A stretch of 64,000 nt of DNA from Cotesia glomerata (GCF_020080835.1 NC_058165.1:7725771-7789770); one strand, 5' to 3'. Positions 45,983 through 57,889 are shown, counted from the first letter of the stretch. Notes: a model not told the origin generated them from the letters alone. A program made the numbers and translations.

Positions 45983-46814
45983 TATGTGAACCGCTTATAA
46001 CTTTTGAACGGCGTGACCGATTTCATCGCGGTTGGTGCCATTCGAAAGGGCTTGACCAAACTTAGATTTTGAAAACTATTTGGAATGATTCAGATCAATA
46101 GATTTTGAGAAATCTTAAAAAAACTGAAAAAAAAATTTTTTTCAAATGTGGTTTTTTTGGAATAACTTTTAAACGGCTTAATAGTTCAATTCCAAAAACT
46201 AATCAACTCTTAACCTCAAAAAACCACGTCGATCGCCATCAGTCCGGTCAAAATCGGTGGATTAATTCGAGAGATATCGTGAACGAAAGAAAACCAAAAA
46301 AAGTGTTTTTTCGGAATAACTCCAAAATTCCTAGCGCGATCAATTCAAAATTTAAGATTCTTTGTGAGGCTTAAAAAACTGCGTCGAATGCTGCCAACCG
46401 CGTAAAAATCGGTTTATTCATTCAAAAGTTATTGTGGTTTAAAAATTCAAAAAATAGTGTCTTATCAAATCTCTATCAGACTTTTGAGCTCGAAGAGCTT
46501 TAAAGCATAGGAAAGCAATCTCTTTGAGTTCGGAGAGCTCAAAATAACCCATAAATTGTATTTTTGAGCTCGAAGAGCTCAAAAACGTCATTGGTGCAAT
46601 TTTAAGCGCCTACGTATGGAATTAGCGGGAAGTTGCAGGGATGGCCTTCAGGGTCAACCGTTTTCCTAATTTTTTTTTTCAAATTTTTGTGGTCAAGTCA
46701 AAACATTGAGTAATGATGCCATACTATTACTTTTCTAAAATAAAATGATTTGCTGACAAAAAAAAATGATTAAAAATTCTCATTTTTTCATGTCTCTGAC
46801 TACCCCTAACCCCT
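45161..46814. mobile_element. GGGGTTAGGGG TIR element, TTAA target site
   Basis: Perfect inverted termini GGGGTTAGGGGTAGTCAG and CTGACTACCCCTAACCCC are flanked by TTAA on both sides. TTAA duplications are typical of piggyBac and Kolobok superfamilies. The interior has no coding region and contains a CGGGAAGTT repeat. Confidence 0.85.
45745..46680 (+). repeat. CGGGAAGTT repeat with long (TG)n
   Basis: Left end AACTTCCCAATAAGAAAATC (two bases off consensus), (TG)n at 45902-45978, GAGCTC palindromes at 46485-46590, right end GCGGGAAGTTGCAGGGATGG. It is nested inside the GGGGTTAGGGG element. Confidence 0.85.
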
Positions 46815-48353
46815 TAAATAAATTATGTTATTTTTTTCAGAATTTTTTTTAGTCAAAAACATTAGTAGTAAAAATTTTTTTTAATAGAAAAGAATAAAAT
46901 TTTTTCAAAAAAAGCTCCGCGAGAAAATTTATTCAAATGTGAACCAATCACTCAGCATTTCAACTGCGCATGCGCAAGAAGATGTTTTTCTTGTTATGTA
47001 TGGTATAACACCGATAGCATTTGATTGTCATTATCATGCGTGGAATGTAAAAATAAATAGTCACGCTAATTGTGTAAGGAATCTTAATCTCTTACCACCC
47101 TGGCGGTTTCGGCAATACGGTGAAAGCACGGTTAATTCACGGTCGTTTCACCGTATAAGATTCGTTTTTATTGAGCGATTTATCAGTCATCATCGGATAC
47201 CATTGTGAAAGACGTCTACTATAAATTTATCAAATATATACAGTGATTTCACAATGCAAACATTAGTTATGCACCTCCAAGTAATAGAGAAGTGAGTAAT
47301 AAACCCCGGGAAAAAATGATCAGGACTGATCAGACCTGTTCATATCTGATCAGGCCTGTTCATGTCTGAACCGTTAAATACGCCCAGACCTGATCAGACC
47401 TGTCCATGCCTGTTCATATCTGAAGTGTTAAATACGTTCAGACCTGATCAGACCTGATCAAGCCTGTTCATGCCTGCTCACGTCTGTTCATGCCTGTTCA
47501 TGTCTGAAGCATTAAATACGCTCAGACTTGATCAGATCTGATCAAGCCTGTCCATGCCTGTTCATGTCTGAACCGTTAAATACGCTCAGACCTGATCAGA
47601 CCTGTCCATGTCTGTTCATGTCTGAAGCGTTAAATACGTTCAGACCTGATCAGACCTGTCCATGTCTGACCATGTCTGATCTAGCCTAAAATAGATAAGG
47701 ATTAAAACTCCATATATCAGCTGACAAGAACTGTTCATGCATGATTTGCCCTCTTAAATGATATTTTAAGTCTGGAAGAAAAATTTTATCGAACTATAGA
47801 CTGCAGTTCTATTTTTAAAATTAATTTGTTCCGTATGACGTATCAGTTTCTATCCCCTTATAAATTTTAAATGTACAACTTTCATCAAAAATTTTGGCTT
47901 ATATAAGCATGGACTTTTTAATTTTCCATGCCAAAACGATGATTTTTAACGATGAATTTTGACGCAATGACATAAAATTTTTTACTGTGTTCCATTGAAT
48001 ACGCGAAAAATAACATTATTTAGTAAAAGTTTGAGTTTGATAGCGTGAAAATACCAAAATATATCAGTTGATATCGATAGGCGATAAGTCCTTTCAAGGT
48101 GTCTGTTATTATCTTAAGCTATACGCCTTGGTCCAGTGCAGTAGTGTCAAAGGCTGCTAAATTATAGAACACACAAATAATTCTTCATTTCCTATACGTT
48201 TTAATTAAAAAAAAACTTCAATTTTAAAAGAAAACAATAAAATTATAATTACGGAATAAACCTTGAAGAAATTTTTTTATTACTTTACATAGAACCATAT
48301 ATTAATAGAGCGAAAAAAATACATAGCCGTCCCAAATAAATCACTCTAATATA

Positions 48354-48512
48354 CACAGTAAAAAATTTTGCGTCATTGTTAAATATTTAACACTTTTATG
48401 TGTAAATTTAACATTTATTTTGTTAAATCAACACAAAAAAGTGTTAAATATTTAACATAAAAATTTTTAACATAAAATTTTTTGACGCAATGACGCGAAA
48501 TTTTTTACTATG
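48354..48512. mobile_element. MITE with CACAGTAAAAAATTTTGCGT ends
   Basis: 159 bp, TA duplications, TIRs of about 25 bases and internal TTAAATATTTAACA palindromes. A solo right end of the same family (GACGCAATGACATAAAATTT) is near 47962-47992. Confidence 0.8.
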
Positions 48513-48630
48513 TATAATTAATTATTAATAATTAATAAATTAAGTATAGAACTCCGTTAACTATAAGGATAAGTCATGTATAAAATTTAAATTACTTAAA
48601 GTAGTTTGAAAAGTATAGTAGAGTTAAGAT

Positions 48631-48703
48631 AAGTCATTGGGTCAACAGGTAAAGTATCAGTCTGAAGAGCGCAACGTACATGGTTCGAATCCCCGTCAGC
48701 GCC
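48631..48703 (+). tRNA. tRNA-like module, Phe(GAA)-like loop, in the CCCGGG element
   Basis: A box TGGGTCAACAGG (one off) and exact B box GGTTCGAATCC are 32 nt apart. A CTGAAGA loop resembles that of tRNA-Phe(GAA), but the anticodon and acceptor stems are degenerate. A T9 run at 48708-48716 starts four bases downstream, in the position of a pol III terminator. Confidence 0.4.
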
Positions 48704-49039
48704 AATCTTTTTTTTTCTTTTATGGACCTGATCGAGTCAGACATGAACAGGTCTGATCAGACATGAACATACCTGGCCAGGTCTGATCAGACCCGCTCAT
48801 TTTTCATATCTGATCAGACCTGAAAACTCATGCCTGTTCATATCTGATCAGATCTGATAATTTTTTCCCGGGACGTCTGTTTTAAGACAGTTGATGTACC
48901 GATTGTGAGTGCAGAAAAAATGAATGTACGCAAGTGAATCTACGATATTATAACCGACACTGTACGCTCAATATACTGTCAAATCACGGAAAATTCACGC
49001 TACTGTCACAAACAATAAAATAAAAATAATATTTCTGAT

Positions 49040-49111
49040 AGTTCAGACCGGGACTCGAACCCGGATTGTTTAGTTGCGTGCCCATCGCTCTACCAGTTAA
49101 GCTATCTGAGA
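49040..49111 (-). tRNA. tRNA-like module with good acceptor and T arms
   Basis: On the minus strand: A box TAGCTTAACTGG and B box GGTTCGAGTCC both perfect, T stem CCGGG/CCCGG perfect, acceptor 5 of 7 pairs, and correct overall length. The anticodon arm does not pair (ATGGG against CTAAA). The position of the anticodon would read CGC. It belongs to the CACGGAA element's own sequence. Probably a decayed tRNA-derived unit. Confidence 0.4.
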
Positions 49112-49342
49112 CACTGTTCGAAAATTTTATTTGGTCACCTCATAAGGTGTCAAAACTTAGTCATTTTTTAACTTCCCGCTAAGAAAATTGAAAATTTTCA
49201 AAAATCGAGAAGTTATTGGTTTCACCCCGTTTTTCGAAAATCGAGTTTTCATCAGATCTCGACGTTTTGAGGTCCTAGGAAGCTTCCCTGACTATTCCTG
49301 CGAGGGTGTCACTATGTCTGTTTGTGTGTGTGTGTGTGTGTG

Positions 49343-50427
49343 TTTTTTTTGTTTTAAGGGGGGGGGGGGAATCCTTTTTACGGATTCTAGGCATAGTTGT
49401 TTGGCCTGGATATGTGGCGACTCGACGCAGTGTCATACTAAAACTCGACGCTTGCGCCCCTACCCACTAAACCCTGAACCCCTTTTCCTCTTTTCCCTTA
49501 TCCCTCATGGAAACCGTCGTTAGGCATTACTTCGTGAGGGGAGGATCTAGCTACTGCTCTTTTTTCTGGTAGCTAAGGTGTTATTTTACCTTTCTTCTAG
49601 TTGTTGTCATTTGCTCTTCTTCTTTCGATGGAACGCAAGTCTATGAGGACTTCTGTTGCAAATGTGCTGATGGCGTTCCAGGAGGCCCTTGATGACAACA
49701 TTGCTTCTACTATTGTCTCTGGTCGGATTTTCTATCTTTAGGATCATCTCCAGCTCATCTCGCTGTGGGTAAAATCGTGGGCACTCAAAGAAAACGTGCT
49801 CCGCGTTTTCATTGATTCCTGGGCAGGACGGGCACTCCGGTGAATCATCATGCTTGAAGCGGTGAAGATACGTCCGGAAACAGCCGTGTCCTGACAACAT
49901 CTGGGTCAGATAGTAGTTGGCCTCGCCGTGATTCCGGTTAAGCCAAACGTCGATCTTCGGTATGAGACGGTGTGTCCATCTCCCTGTTGTCGCGGCATCC
50001 CACTGCGATTGCCATCGTGCGATGCTGTTCTGCCGTTCTTTAGCTCTGAGTTCCTCGGCACTTAGTGTGGTTGTCCTCTTTCGTTGGTAAAGGTTCCGTC
50101 TTTCCTCAGCTAGGACTCGGAGCGGCAAAGTTCCGGAAATGACACACACTGCTTCCTCTGATATTGTTCGAAATGCGCTGGCTACTCTTAGCGCGCTCAG
50201 TCGGTAAACTGGACATGCTTTCCTCCATGATTCTTGGATCTCAAGTGCGTCGGCCCAAATGGATATACCATATGTGAGGACCGATGTAACTACTGATGAT
50301 AGCAATGACCTCCTTGTCTGCTTCGGGCCACCGATGTTGGGCATCAATCGTACTAGGTTAGCTACTACTGCTGATGCTTTGGCGGTCACGTGTTCAACTT
50401 GTTGTTTGAAGTTAAGTCGGGCATCGA
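49343..50427 (-). mobile_element. R1-clade non-LTR retrotransposon, second 5'-truncated copy in (TG)n
   Basis: The minus-strand insert has its 3' end (T8GT4 on the plus strand) directly against (TG)n and its 5' truncation point directly against (TG)n on the other side, so the target is the microsatellite itself. It is homologous to the insertion at 33501-35303 but truncated further. A run of 12 G lies at 49358-49369 in the 3' UTR. Confidence 0.9.
49607..50427 (-). pseudogene. R1-type ORF2 C-terminal fragment
   Basis: It encodes the region after the RT active site: 'ARLNFKQQVEHVTAKASAVV', the thumb/linker and the CPSCPGINENAEHVFFECPR zinc knuckle. The frame is open farther 5' only because it reads through the CA repeat (His-Thr), which is not part of the gene. 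Compared with the copy at 33757-35301 the last about 40 residues are out of frame, indicating an indel near 49740. Confidence 0.85.
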
Positions 50428-52636
50428 TGTGAGTGTGTGTGTGTGTGTAGTATGTAAACCTCTTATGACTTTTGAACGGTTGAACCGATTTCATCGCGGT
50501 TAGTGCCATTCGAAAGGGCTTTGCCAAATTTAGATTTCGTGAAAATTTGAACCGATTCAGACCGATGGATTTTGATAAATTTGGAGAAATCTAAAAAAAA
50601 ATAGGAAAAAAAATGTTTTCAAAAGTGGTTTTTTTGGAATAACTTTTAAACGGCTCTACCGATCGACTCCAAAAACTAATCAGCTTTTAACCTTAAAAAA
50701 CCACGTCGATCGCCGCCAATCCGGTCAAAATCGTTTGATCCGTTCGAGAGATATCGTGAACGAAAGAAAACCAAAAAAAGTGTTTTTTCGGAGTTACTCC
50801 GAAATTTCTAGTTTGACCAATTAAAACTTAGAAATTCTTTATGAGGCTTAAAAAACTACGTAGAATGCCGCCAACCGCGTAAAAATCGGTTCATTCATTC
50901 AAAAGTTATTGCGGTTTGAAAATTCAAAAAATAGTGTTTTATCAAACTTCTATCAGACTTTTGAGCTCGAAGAGCTTATAAGCATATAAAAGCTATCTCT
51001 TTGAGCTCGGAGAACTCAAAACAACACACAAATTGTATTTTTGAGCTCAAAGAGCTCAAAAAAAACGGCCATGTATTAACGGAATCAGCGGGAAGTTGCA
51101 GGGATGGCCTTTAGGGTCAACCGTTTTCCTAATTTTTTTTTTCATTTTACAGATAAAAATAGCTTAAATAAATTTATATTTCTTCCGTAAATTCAAAATA
51201 ATAATCGTAATTACTGATTCAAATTTTTGATAATTATGAAAATCTTGATTTTTAAATTACGTTGAAATTATTAATTGTATAAAAAAAGTTCTGGAAAAGA
51301 AATCTCATAATAATTTTCCTTGATAATATACAATTTTTCCGTAATTTTGAAATTAAAATTTTCGTCTCATAAAAAGCTCAAATCCTTAATAATGGATCCG
51401 AATTTGTAGAATTACAGTGAAAATATTAAAGGTATAGAAAATATGTTAAAAGTTGAGTTGAAAATGAATTATAATTTATTAACTAATGAATTGTTGAAAA
51501 AAATATTTCCGGATTTAAAAAAACAATAATTATTATTACATTTGCCATAAATAAAAAGTATTATGGTTCTTCATTTAAAACTATGAAAAAAATTCAACAC
51601 TTGCTGTAGGTCATAAACTCTTCTGAAAAGTATTGAAATGATGGATCTCTGTTGATTGTATGTAATCTGATTAATTTTGTATGATTTTACTTTGAAATAA
51701 ACAAAATTACAATAATTTAATTTTTTTTTTTTCAAATTTTTCATCCCGAGTATTTGAGAATTTTTAATGAAATAAAAAAAAACATAGTCAGCACTTACTT
51801 ATCATTGACTTGTAAAAATTTCTAACTTACCGACATTATACGATCGTTTCTCTTACAGACCACTGTGCATCCACCACCGAGTTACGGTTTTTTGACAATT
51901 TATATGTTTTCGAATGACTGCCAAATGACAGACGATCGATTGATGATCTACGATTTTTGCTTAGGTAAAAAATCGGAGTAACCAAGTAAAGATTTTGTTT
52001 TTCGACGAGTGAAGTATAATAACTATACAGAATAAAAATCATAAAGTAACAGTGAAAAATTTTCACAGCGATACTCGTCAGGCACTGTCAAACGACGATC
52101 ATTCGATAGTCAAGCGACGATCATTTATCAACACTGTGAATTTACGGTGCATTCACCGTCGTATATAATTTGAATAAACAAAGATATCGTTCACAAATTG
52201 TATAATTCAATAATTTACTCTTATTTTCATCTGGAATATTACAAATCCTAAAAAATCTAGTTACTTTATAATAAATAATATTTTTGAAACATAAATATTT
52301 GGTTGTTGCAGCTTAATTGCATGCTATTAAGGCTACATGAAAATCATGTTGCTGCAACATGATTTTTCTCATGCTACCACAACATGATTGTCATGTGGCA
52401 TCCACATGATAAATCATGTGGATGCCACATGATTTTCTCATGCTACCGCAACATGATTTTCTCATGTTACCGCAACATGATTGTCATATAGCCGAAACAT
52501 GACAAATCATGTGGATGCAACATAATTTCATCATGTTTATTTACCAAGACGGTGTCATGTTGCATGTACTATTTATTTTTTTCCGTGTGGTTCAAGAGTT
52601 TGGCTCTTGAGTCAAGTCAATTTTTTTATCAGTGTA

Positions 52637-53110
52637 CATGTAGCCATATATGATCATATATAACCGGATATAGCTATATTTAGAGTAATAAGGTCATGTG
52701 TGATCGATTATAACCACATATGGGCTGAGTTATAGTCGTATGTGACCTTATATGGCCATAGATGATGATAACCTAGCCATATATCATCTGATATAACTAT
52801 ATATAAGCTAATATATATGGGTATTTGTGACATAGTTATATTTTGGCTGAGATATGGTTATATATGACATGTGACTTGACATAGCCATATATCGGCTGAG
52901 ATCTAGCTACATATGATCTAGTACAGCTGTATATCTGCTGTGATAAGGTCAAATATAATCTCCTTGAATAAGAAAAAGTATTAAATTGACTAGAACACCA
53001 ATACTTTTCAATACTTTTTGCTTTGTCTCAATACTTTTTTTAATTAGGGCTGATATAGTTATATATAACCTGATATGGCCTTATGTACTCATATATGGTC
53101 ATATCGGATA
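52637..53110. repeat. Degenerate ATATGGCCATATATGATC array
   Basis: Many diverged copies of (A)TATGGCCATATATGA and TGATATAGCTATATAT motifs, interrupted at about 52961-53045 by a short insertion rich in CAATACTTTTT. It resembles one end of an element like that at 8576-9795, but no terminus or partner is visible. Confidence 0.5.
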
Positions 53111-54099
53111 ATGGATAAGAATAAAAAAATAATTTTTATTTTTGTCAGAAATGTGGACATCAATTAATAAATTATATTAAACGAAAATTAGTTTAATATT
53201 TAATTAAACTGAAAATCGATGCCATTTATGACCATATCAAAAGAATTTTTATAGGAATAAAATATAGTTTTTATTCATTACAAAAAACTATTAAAAATAA
53301 TTATTTATTTTCAATTTTATAATCCTTACTACTATAAATTTTATTTAATAATAAAACAAAAAATATATATTTATTTCTCTACACTCATCTCGAATTCCTT
53401 GACGTAACTCCCCATATAAAATAATAAATTCAAAAAGACTCGACTAAAACAGTTAATCAAATAGTAATAAGACTTAACTCATCAACTTGTCAACAGTTGA
53501 AAAAAAAAGAAATAATGACAGTTAGAAAGCGATAGATAAATAATTCCCCGTCAAAATTATTATTACTACAACGCGTAATTCATAAATTCATCAAAAATGA
53601 CTTACCTGTTACTTAACCCAAAAAAGAAAAATAATTTTGCAATTTGAAAATATTAATTTAACATAATATATAATAATTTATAATCATAATTAATAATTTA
53701 CTATTGAAAAACGTAATTTCAACTTTTACTTTATGCTAAATTTTCTCGACAAAATTTCCTCAAGGACTTCAAGTCGTAAATCGATGATAAAAATGGTTAG
53801 ATAATTAAACGTTTCAAATACACAAATATATATTATATATTATATATTAATATAAAAAATAGTGGTACAGAGAGAAAATGTAGAAAAGTATAACGCAATA
53901 TTATAGCTGGGACAATAAATCAAGTCGGTACCTTAAAGGTAAAGTTATTGCGTCTAAAGTCTCAGTCTACTCGTATAACAGCTCTTGTGGGCGTATAAGA
54001 TCGTAAATTCCAATGCAACATTTTTACCATTAAATTTAAACTTCATAAAATATTACATTATATATTTATTTATTTTTTTACTATTTTCCTTTATCATCA
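53111..54099. other. Unassigned AT-rich stretch
   Basis: No gene, RNA gene or defined repeat recognised. Confidence 0.3.
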
Positions 54100-54845
54100 T
54101 TATGAGAGTACACTTTTTTTTGGTCATAAATTTTTATTAAAACAGCTTTTTTCTTAATTCGAGAAATTTTTTTTTTAATAAATAGGGTTGAAAAATCTGA
54201 ATTAAAAAAAATAAATTTTGATTGGAAAATAATTTATTCTTAAATTAAGGTAAAAATTATTTTTTCATTAAAAAGTAGAGGACTTGGAAATTTAATACAT
54301 AATTATCTGAGCTAAAGAAGTAAATACTTAACTCAATAATATCACTTTTATTGGCTTGAGAATATTTATTTTTGTTTGAAACTAAAAATAATGAAAATTC
54401 AATCCGAGATTGGAATCGAACCCGGACCGATCTTTGTTCTTGAGAAAGAGCGATATAACTTTGCTAAAACTGTATTCAAGTACTTAACCTCTGTCTGTTG
54501 ATATATTAGTAATATGTGATTTTTTTTAGGATTTGTCGTTGGCACTGCTGTCAGATTGTCTAAAACCAAGAACATCAACTTCGAAAGTTTAATTATTTTA
54601 TTTTGGAGTAAGCTAAATGTATCTCTTGTTTTGATAAATTTTATTTTGTTAGTCCGAAATATTTTATGTTTGAATAGAAAAATAAATAAATATCTTCAGA
54701 TAAATAATTTAACGTCATTGAATTATTTGAAACTTTTGAATGAAAATATTCAGTATCGTGAAAATGATTTATTTAAATCAAGATATTCGTCACGTTCCTA
54801 AAAATTTCTTTGAGCCAAGAAATCTTTATTTACTGTACACCTTTT
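54100..54845. mobile_element. Candidate CTTGAG-type element with tRNA-like core
   Basis: Units such as TTCTTAATTCGAGAA, CTTAAATTAAGG and TTGGCTTGAGAATA on the left and TTTGAGCCAAGAAATC on the right resemble the subterminal repeats at 36838-38089. Termini are not clear. Confidence 0.3.
54402..54473 (-). tRNA. tRNA-like module, Leu(CAA)-like loop
   Basis: Minus strand: exact B box GGTTCGATTCC and an A-box-like TAGCAAAGTTAT, 32 nt apart. A CTCAAGA loop as in tRNA-Leu(CAA) is present, but stems are largely unpaired. TTTT follows a few bases downstream. Confidence 0.3.
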
Positions 54846-56704
54846 AATCAATTGTTTTAACCGCGAATTGAGTAAGAGGTCGTTAAAAAAGCCGCGGGAT
54901 AACTATTGCCGTGAAAATGGATAAATAAACAAAGTGAATAAAGGTAAATGTCAAACAAAATAGATTGCGCGGCCACCCACGCATATGACAAATCATGTCC
55001 ATTAAATTATTATTTTTAAATGGAGTGTTTCATGCAACTTTCACTCCACTCAAATCTCAGGCGTCATAAGTTCGGATGTAATGTCGGGTTGTATCGATAT
55101 CGAGTAAGTGTTTATTGAATTTACGGTCACTAGTGATAAATCGAGCTCTAAATTACCCAAATATCGCTCCAACCCGTGAAAAGTTAATTAAAAGGTTCAG
55201 CTCGGCTTATCTCTTCTACTGTCAAACATCCTTATTTAAGGTAAGTGTTTTATCTCGAACAAAAATTATCATAAGTCAAATGACTGTAGCCTATTATCAT
55301 TGAGATAAAGTTTCAATTTTTTCCTTCTAAGTGATAACTTATGCCTACAATTATTAAAGCTTTTCATAAAGAGGTTATTATTATATACAGTTAGCATTTT
55401 AAAAAATCAATTTTTCTTAATTTCACTTTTGTAAAGTACATATATTTGGATATATACACAGATAATTATAATTAATTCTCTATCAGACAAGTATTTTCAA
55501 AATTAGGTCACTGAAGTGAAAAATCTTAGAATTCGACTTTATCAATAAACTTGATACGGAACGAATTATTAGATAAAATAGAGAAAATAATCTCTTCAAG
55601 TGACTGTTACTCCAAATTTATACATTTTTTTCACAAAATAATCCATCAAGATCTTTCTAGAGTATATAAGACTTAAGAAAAGTATTGGCCTTATATATAC
55701 TCTAGAAAAACTGGTCTACTAGCGAGAGACGCTCGCCACCTGGCAGCGAAACCAAAAACTAGTTTATTTTCTTGACTATAATTTTCAAGAACTGATTCAA
55801 TTAATAACTCCAATTAATATTTTGTTTTTTTTTTTTTTGAACAATTTACGGTTAAAATTGTTATTAAAAATCGGTAATTTTTTTTTCCAACTCACGATTT
55901 TATTAAAAATAAATATTTTCATAATTCTTTAGATTAATCTTTAGATAACATCTTATTTTAGTGGAATTTCTTTTAATTTTTGAATTTTGATGATTTAAAA
56001 TGAAGATATAAGCTTAAGTTCAAATTCTGGCTGAAAAATGAAAAATACGCGAAAACTGATAAGAACCATTTTTACAGAAAATAAAATTTTCTCCAGTAAA
56101 GCTTTATTTGTTTTTTTTGTTTTGTATCTTCAGTATTTAAACCTGAATTTAGATTTGAAACTTTCTAAACACGTAATTCAATCCAAAACGATTGAAATCA
56201 AATTTGAAATTGAAATTCTGACTAAAAGATAAAACATCGATTAATATAGATAAAGGCTCTTTTAGTAGAAAATTAAATTTCCTACAAGAAAGGTATCTCA
56301 TGGTTTTTTTGTATTTTTACTATTTTATTCAGATTTTTAAGATTTGATAATTTCGTATTGATTTTTTGACAAAAACAGAGTCTATACTTCTTTAGTTTTT
56401 GATTTCTTGTTTCTTAATAACTTTGATCATTTGATAATCACCAGATAATACCGTAATTTTTTAGATTTTTGAATTTCAAATAAAAAATCAAAATATCGCA
56501 TTCACCTTGAGACACGTTTTTGTAACGTACCTCTGAAAATCGTCTACAGAAGCTAGAAAAATCATGATTTCCATAAAAAAAAAGAGAAAAAATTAAACGT
56601 ATACGTCACTTATATAAGCACATGAATTTTCACATTAATCAATTAAGATAACCTCTTTAAAAAAAATTTATTAAAAATCCCTTTTTTGGCTTTTTAAATG
56701 CGTA
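54846..56704. other. Unassigned AT-rich stretch with one hairpin
   Basis: The palindrome TTTCTAGAGTATATAAG (55654-55670) with its inverse at 55690-55707 is the only structure noted. Around 56260-56340 there is one monomer similar to the 6240-6990 repeat. No gene recognised. Confidence 0.35.
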
Positions 56705-56963
56705 CACTGATAGAAGGATTTCTTAGCATTTAAGAAGATTTCTTTGTATTTAAGAAATCATTTCTTAAACATCATTTCTTAGCATTTAAAAAATATTTCT
56801 TTGTATTTAAGAAATATTTCTTAGTATTTATATTTCTTAATATTTAAGAAATATTTCTTTGTATTTAAGAAATATTTTTTAAATATTAAGAAATGATGTT
56901 TAAGAAATGATTTTTTAAATACAAAGAAATCTTTTTAAATACTAAGAAATCCTTCTATCAGTA
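56705..56963. mobile_element. MITE with CACTGATAGAAGGATTTCTT ends
   Basis: 259 bp, nearly entirely built of TTTCTTAGTATTTAAGAAAT palindromic units in opposite orientation in the two halves. TA flanks both sides. The right terminus reads CAGTA instead of CAGTG. Confidence 0.85.
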
Positions 56964-57889
56964 TATGATCTCTTAAAAATCCTTGCTCTAAAATAATTCA
57001 CAGTTTTTTTTTTTAATTTTAAAAACTTTCAGTATTATCTTGTTCTAATTGCCGTAAATAACAAGGTAAGAAAATTATCGCTGATAAAAAACCTAGAGGT
57101 CAACGATCTCAATCTAAATCGGATGCTTGAGGCATCATATTACAAATCACCGCTTACTGTAAACCATTGAAATATTCAAAATATTGAATTTTTGAGACAA
57201 AATTTCCAAGTGAAAGTTCAATTTTTTTTCACTACAAAAATTTTTGCTAAAATCTCAATTATTGCTTGGAAAAAAATGGAAAAATTGAAATCCTTGAATA
57301 TAAATATATGAGAGAAACTATTAGACCATACTCAAAGTTTCCGCTCAATAATGACGGTGTAAAACGTCGCATATAATAAGTAATAAATAAAATGTCGTAA
57401 TACTGGAATGACCTTGGTGTGTTGTGTGTTGTGTTGTGTCTGTATGTTGTTGTTACTCCTCTTGTTTTCCATCACATGTTTAGTACCGAGTAGCTGCAAG
57501 CGCAAAGAGTACTCAGTGCACTCTTCACTGGTAGTCCCACATTCCACAGGAATCTCCCATCAAGTCAGCTATCGGAATGCCGGTACTGGGAAAACAGCTA
57601 AGGGTTGTCTACTGATATTTTATTCTCACACATTTGCTCATATTTTCATATTTTGAAAAATCACTTATCGTAAGAATATATTTACATCCCTAATCATTAA
57701 AGTTTAATTTCTTCTTTCTTCTTTTAATATTAATGCGTTCTTTCTTCATAGCTTTTTAGTTTCATTTATCTGTAGCAATACTATTTCTTTTCTTTTAATT
57801 GCCTTTTCAAGAGTCGCTTGATATCAATGTTATTTTATAGATAAATAAATTAAAATACAAGTTTTCATTTTGGCGATTACTTTTGGACG
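56964..57889. other. Unassigned stretch with a small open frame
   Basis: 57330-57620 is less AT-rich and holds an 82-codon frame (57408-57656) with a strongly hydrophobic, Cys/Leu-rich first 25 residues that could pass for a signal peptide. The beginning is a TG-rich low-complexity tract, so I do not call it a gene. Confidence 0.25.

Larger units (their letters stand above)
47305..48872. mobile_element. CCCGGG element: GATCAGACCTG arrays and tRNA-like core
   Basis: 1568 bp, starting CCCGGGAAAAAATGATCAGG and ending AATTTTTTCCCGGG, flanked by AC on both sides. About twenty copies of GATCAGACCTGTTCATG-like units occupy 47320-47690 and 48725-48860. The interior holds a smaller MITE (48354-48512) and a tRNA-like module. 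It is a structural sibling of the CCCGTG element at 8576-9795. Confidence 0.8.
49170..51145 (+). repeat. CGGGAAGTT repeat interrupted by an R1-clade insertion
   Basis: Left end AACTTCCCGCTAAGAAAATT; right end CAGCGGGAAGTTGCAGGGAT near 51090. The microsatellite is split into 49324-49342 and 50428-50449 by the retrotransposon. The rest is colinear with the copy at 45745-46680. Confidence 0.85.
44842..52587. mobile_element. CACGGAA TIR element with ACATGATTTTC subterminal arrays
   Basis: It begins CACGGAATAAAATAAATAGT and ends with the inverse (TTTTCCGTG). TIRs exceed 50 bp. TG duplications lie at 44840-44841 and 52588-52589. Arrays of CAACATGATTTTCATG occupy 44870-45005 and 52330-52560. After removing nested copies, its own sequence is about 2.5 kb and contains the tRNA-like module at 49040-49111. 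No transposase. Confidence 0.85.
44647..52634. mobile_element. CTTGACTCAAG-type MITE, split by an inner element
   Basis: The outermost layer: CACATAAAAAAAATTGACTT at 44647 and its near-perfect inverse ending TTTTTATCAGTG at 52634 give about 45-bp TIRs with TA duplications. The MITE's own sequence is about 240 bp (44647-44839 and 52590-52634), made of TTCTTGAGTCAAGAA palindromes. Everything between is a later insertion. Confidence 0.85.

Noticed and set aside
57408..57656. Possible small secreted protein
   Set aside because: The hydrophobic start derives from a TG-rich low-complexity tract; no conserved downstream part, splice sites or promoter seen.
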